The position numbers and the translations under genes were made by a program. Positions 6,920 through 8,538 of a DNA stretch of 8,538 nucleotides are shown in pieces (position 1 is the first letter of the stretch; each line of letters starts with the position of its first letter). The notes below the pieces were generated by a model. The model was not told the origin of the DNA. It saw only the letters and a program-made list of their open reading frames with translations, and ran no database searches. Location of the stretch: NCBI GenBank assembly GCA_945869715.1, contig CAMBPP010000060.1:1-8538 (forward strand). Direction: 5' to 3'. This DNA comes from Bifidobacterium breve (lineage in GTDB: Bacteria > Actinomycetota > Acidimicrobiia > Acidimicrobiales > Ilumatobacteraceae).

Positions 6920-7051
6920 GAGTGTGCGAAAGGCGTCGTTAGCAGCAAGGAGGCGCCCGTCTGCATCGGTCTCACAAACGCCAAGTGGCAGGGAGGTGAG
7001 CGAGCGGTCTATTTCTCTATTCTTGCACGGGTTTTGTGCGCGGTTGGGTTC
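6920..7051 (-). other. Open, coding-like extension of the first PAS domain with no usual start codon
   Basis: On the minus strand this stretch stays open in the frame of the PAS-GGDEF-EAL gene. From about 7012 down to 6920 it reads like a PAS N-terminus, with LPLGVCETDADGRLLAANDA followed by FRTL; the pattern Gly-Val-x-x-x-Asp-x-x-Gly-Arg-x-x-x-x-Asn is typical. It contains no ATG, GTG or TTG codon in frame. The only near-cognate codons are ATA (7012-7010) and CTG (6991-6989). The TAA at 7052-7054 that bounds the frame is also the stop of the upstream lipoprotein gene. Possible explanations are an unusual start codon, an indel or base change (real or assembly), or loss of an upstream portion of the gene. 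Confidence 0.6.
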
Positions 7052-7681
7052 TTAGGCGGTGAAGCTGATGGTGGTGGCATCGAGGGCTGCTGCCGAAATG
7101 GCTTCACCCATAGCCGCGCCATCGTCGCCATTGGCGAACTCGAGCATCTGGTTGAGGGCGTACAAGGTGAGTGAATACTGGTGCGTGGTGCCCTCGGGCG
7201 GGCAGGGGCCGGTAAAGCCAATGGCACCCTTCGAGTTCTTGGCCTGGATGGCATCACTTGGCAGGGTTCCTGGGGCAAGGCCCGTGAGCGACGGGGAAAT
7301 GTTAGCCACTACCCAATGTGTGAAGTCGGGGGCATCTTCGTCGGTCAAGATGAGCGCGAGCGACACGGTGCCGGCGGGAACATTGGCCCAGGTGAGCGAG
7401 GGCGACTCTTTGGCATCGCCACAAACGAATGGGGGCGATACAGATGCACCTTCGGTGAAAGGTGCCGTGAGGGTCATGAGGATGGGTTCGGTATCGAGTA
7501 CAGCAGAACTTTCACCTGCCGTATTGCCCTCACTCGTGGATGGCGCGACGGTGGTGTTGGTGGCGGCAATTTGGATATCGCTAGGAGCTGCCATTTTGCG
7601 ACCATCTTGGCGAGAGCAAGCACCAAGTGCAATGAGCGAGGTGAAACATGCGAGTGCGATGAAACGAGAAGTACGAGCCAT
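7052..7681 (-). CDS. Putative lipoprotein of the PEBP (YbhB/YbcL) family
   Basis: The 209-residue product is a phosphatidylethanolamine-binding-protein-like domain carried on a lipoprotein leader. Seen: basic start MARTSR, a hydrophobic stretch (7-21), and a lipobox LGAC with the lipidated cysteine at 22. A Ser/Thr/Ala-rich linker (about 30-62) follows, then the domain (about 65-209). It has the two family signatures: DEDAPDFTHWVV (114-125) and GFTGPCPPEGTTHQY (155-169), which form the conserved ligand or anion pocket. Bacterial members are structurally known but have no settled general function. The leader predicts attachment to the outer face of the cytoplasmic membrane. ATG at 7681 is well placed for the leader, with TANNNT six bases upstream and no Shine-Dalgarno sequence. 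It is divergent from the Mca-like gene across 40 bp. Its stop codon is in frame with, and may border, the next gene on the same strand. Confidence 0.88.
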   Translation of the reverse strand: MARTSRFIALACFTSLIALGACSRQDGRKMAAPSDIQIAATNTTVAPSTSEGNTAGESSAVLDTEPILMTLTAPFTEGASVSPPFVCGDAKESPSLTWANVPAGTVSLALILTDEDAPDFTHWVVANISPSLTGLAPGTLPSDAIQAKNSKGAIGFTGPCPPEGTTHQYSLTLYALNQMLEFANGDDGAAMGEAISAAALDATTISFTA

Positions 7682-7687
7682 GAGGTG

Positions 7688-7693
7688 ACGTTA
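7688..7693 (-). promoter_or_regulatory. Candidate -10 box of a leaderless PEBP-lipoprotein transcript
   Basis: On the minus strand TAACGT (7693-7688) fits TANNNT and is followed by six bases and then the ATG at 7681. The leader CACCTC has no Shine-Dalgarno match. This matches the arrangement at the lpdA-like and LCP genes. Confidence 0.38.
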
Positions 7694-7706
7694 TTACACG
7701 AGGCAG

Positions 7707-7714
7707 TAGATTAT
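7707..7714 (+). promoter_or_regulatory. Candidate -10 region of the Mca-like gene
   Basis: TAGATT (7707-7712) fits TANNNT and ends nine bases before the ATG at 7722. The overlapping GATTAT (7709-7714) ends seven bases before it and fits the looser NANNNT. Either would start the mRNA at or just before the coding region. The box is back to back with the candidate -10 of the divergent lipoprotein gene, 13 bases apart. Confidence 0.3.
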
Positions 7715-7721
7715 GACGATC

Positions 7722-8538
7722 ATGAGTGACCAGCCGCTTTGCATTTTAACAGTGCATGCGCACCCCGACGACGAGGCATCGAAAGGTGCTCCAACGTTGG
7801 CAATGTACGGGGCCAATGGTGTGCGCACGGTGTTGGTGTGCTGCACCGGTGGTGAAGAAGGCGACATTAATAACCCGGGTCTCAAAGAACCTGGGCAACC
7901 GTTTCACGATGTGAGCCCCGAACGCGAACGAGAGCTGTTGGCGCAAATGCGGCCACTCGAACTTGATGAGTCTGCAAAGGCCATTGGTTTTCATGCAGTG
8001 CACATGTTGGGGTATCGGGACTCGGGAATGTTGGGCAGCGAGGCCAATAAAAACCCCGAGTGTTTCCACATGGCAACAAACGACGATGCAACAGAGCGGC
8101 TTGTGCGTCTCATTCGTTTAGAAAAACCGCAAGTCATCATTACGTACAACGACGATCAGTCGGCATACCCGCACCCCGACCACATCAAAGTGCACGATAT
8201 TTCATTGCTCGCTTTTCATCGTGCCGGCGACCCCATGTGGTACCCCGATGCGGGGCCGATATGGCAACCAGCAAAAATGTATTACACCATTTGGTCAAAG
8301 TCGCGGCTTGTGGCAATGCACGAATCAATGTTGAAACTTCGTGGGAAGTCGCAATTTGATGACAAATGGTTGAACCGCGCGAACCAGGACTACCGAATTA
8401 CAACGAAGCTCAATATTGGAGCTTTTATGCATGCTCGCTCTGCCGCTTTGCGCGCGCATGCCACGCAAATTGACCCCAATGAAATGTTTTGGTTTGGTTT
8501 GTCCGATGCAGAACTTGCTGAGGTCTACCCGTGGGACG
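7722..8538 (+). CDS. mca: PIG-L/LmbE-family zinc deacetylase, probable mycothiol S-conjugate amidase (3' end cut by window)
   Basis: The visible 272 residues form a PIG-L/LmbE zinc hydrolase. Mca cleaves mycothiol S-conjugates in the cytoplasm, releasing a mercapturic acid for export and GlcN-Ins for recycling. Seen: HAHPDDEASKG (12-22), with predicted zinc ligands His14 and Asp17 and catalytic-base Asp16; TGGEEGDINNP (42-52); LGYRDSGM (96-103); and YPHPDHIKVH (149-158), with the third ligand His154. A C-terminal ALRAHATQIDP (242-252) follows. The Lys in DDExSKG and the TGGExGDIxNP and RAHATQIDP stretches favour Mca over the related MshB. M. tuberculosis Mca has 288 residues, so only a short tail is missing if lengths match. 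ATG 7722 is preferred because it gives MSDQPLCILTVHAHPDD, matching the family start; ATG 7713 is in frame just upstream, after a TAG at 7707-7709. It could still be another PIG-L deacetylase. Confidence 0.82.
   Translation, partial: MSDQPLCILTVHAHPDDEASKGAPTLAMYGANGVRTVLVCCTGGEEGDINNPGLKEPGQPFHDVSPERERELLAQMRPLELDESAKAIGFHAVHMLGYRDSGMLGSEANKNPECFHMATNDDATERLVRLIRLEKPQVIITYNDDQSAYPHPDHIKVHDISLLAFHRAGDPMWYPDAGPIWQPAKMYYTIWSKSRLVAMHESMLKLRGKSQFDDKWLNRANQDYRITTKLNIGAFMHARSAALRAHATQIDPNEMFWFGLSDAELAEVYPWD

Noticed and set aside
7025..7042. Possible hairpin (GCAC/GTGC with a 7-base loop) downstream of the lipoprotein stop, as a terminator.
   Set aside because: The stem is only 4 bp and lies in a stretch that is probably coding.
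7052..7054. Stop-codon readthrough giving a lipoprotein-PAS-GGDEF-EAL fusion.
   Set aside because: The lipoprotein domain is exported whereas cyclic-di-GMP enzymes act in the cytoplasm, there is no membrane segment between them, and no readthrough element is visible.
7059..7688. Long open frame on the + strand, 209 codons, fully opposite the lipoprotein gene.
   Set aside because: It matches no family I recognise, is low-complexity Ser/Ala/Val-rich, and the minus-strand frame has a lipobox and both PEBP signatures.
1..8538. A defence island, mobile element, CRISPR array or novel multi-gene system.
   Set aside because: Every gene belongs to a known housekeeping or signalling family, and I saw no transposase, integrase, repeat array, tRNA-end attachment site or abrupt change in composition.

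Overview
The window looks like ordinary chromosomal core sequence from an actinobacterium of moderate G+C content. The best taxonomic clue is the cut gene at the right end, a PIG-L/LmbE deacetylase that most resembles mycothiol S-conjugate amidase; mycothiol is an actinobacterial thiol. The AccA3-type fused biotin carboxylase/carrier subunit, the LpdA-type flavoprotein and the stand-alone LCP ligase fit this. Moderate G+C with these families would suit the class Acidimicrobiia, but that placement is only an inference.

Layout, left to right: (1) lpdA-like flavoprotein reductase, +, 19-1380. (2) Biotin carboxylase/BCCP subunit, -, 1386-3149, converging on the first gene with a 5-bp gap. (3) Biotin-protein ligase, +, 3168-3929, divergent from the carboxylase across only 18 bp. 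(4) LytR-CpsA-Psr cell-wall ligase, +, 3967-4947. (5) PAS-PAS-GGDEF-EAL cyclic-di-GMP protein, -, 4952 to about 6919, converging on the LCP gene with a 4-bp gap. (6) PEBP-family (YbhB/YbcL) lipoprotein, -, 7052-7681. (7) Mca-like amidase, +, from 7722, divergent from the lipoprotein gene and cut by the window end. No gene-free stretch reaches 300 bases; the longest is at most 132 bases (6920-7051), and it reads as the missing N-terminus of the cyclic-di-GMP protein. I saw no tRNA, rRNA, CRISPR array, insertion sequence or prophage gene.

How the genes work together: the tightest link is between genes 2 and 3. The ligase attaches biotin to the carrier lysine of an acyl-CoA carboxylase alpha subunit, and the two genes are divergently transcribed from one tiny shared region. 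The LCP protein attaches polymers to the cell wall, the GGDEF-EAL protein handles cyclic-di-GMP signalling, and the Mca-like enzyme would belong to mycothiol-dependent detoxification. These last genes share no evident pathway.

Points worth following up: the genes lack Shine-Dalgarno sequences and several have a TANNNT box 6-7 nt before the start codon, suggesting leaderless mRNAs. The cyclic-di-GMP gene has no usual start codon where its first PAS domain begins, and it lies in frame with the stop codon of the preceding gene. Its EAL domain has altered motifs. The LpdA-like enzyme has lost one redox cysteine but kept the His-Glu pair. I found no convincing undescribed multi-gene system.
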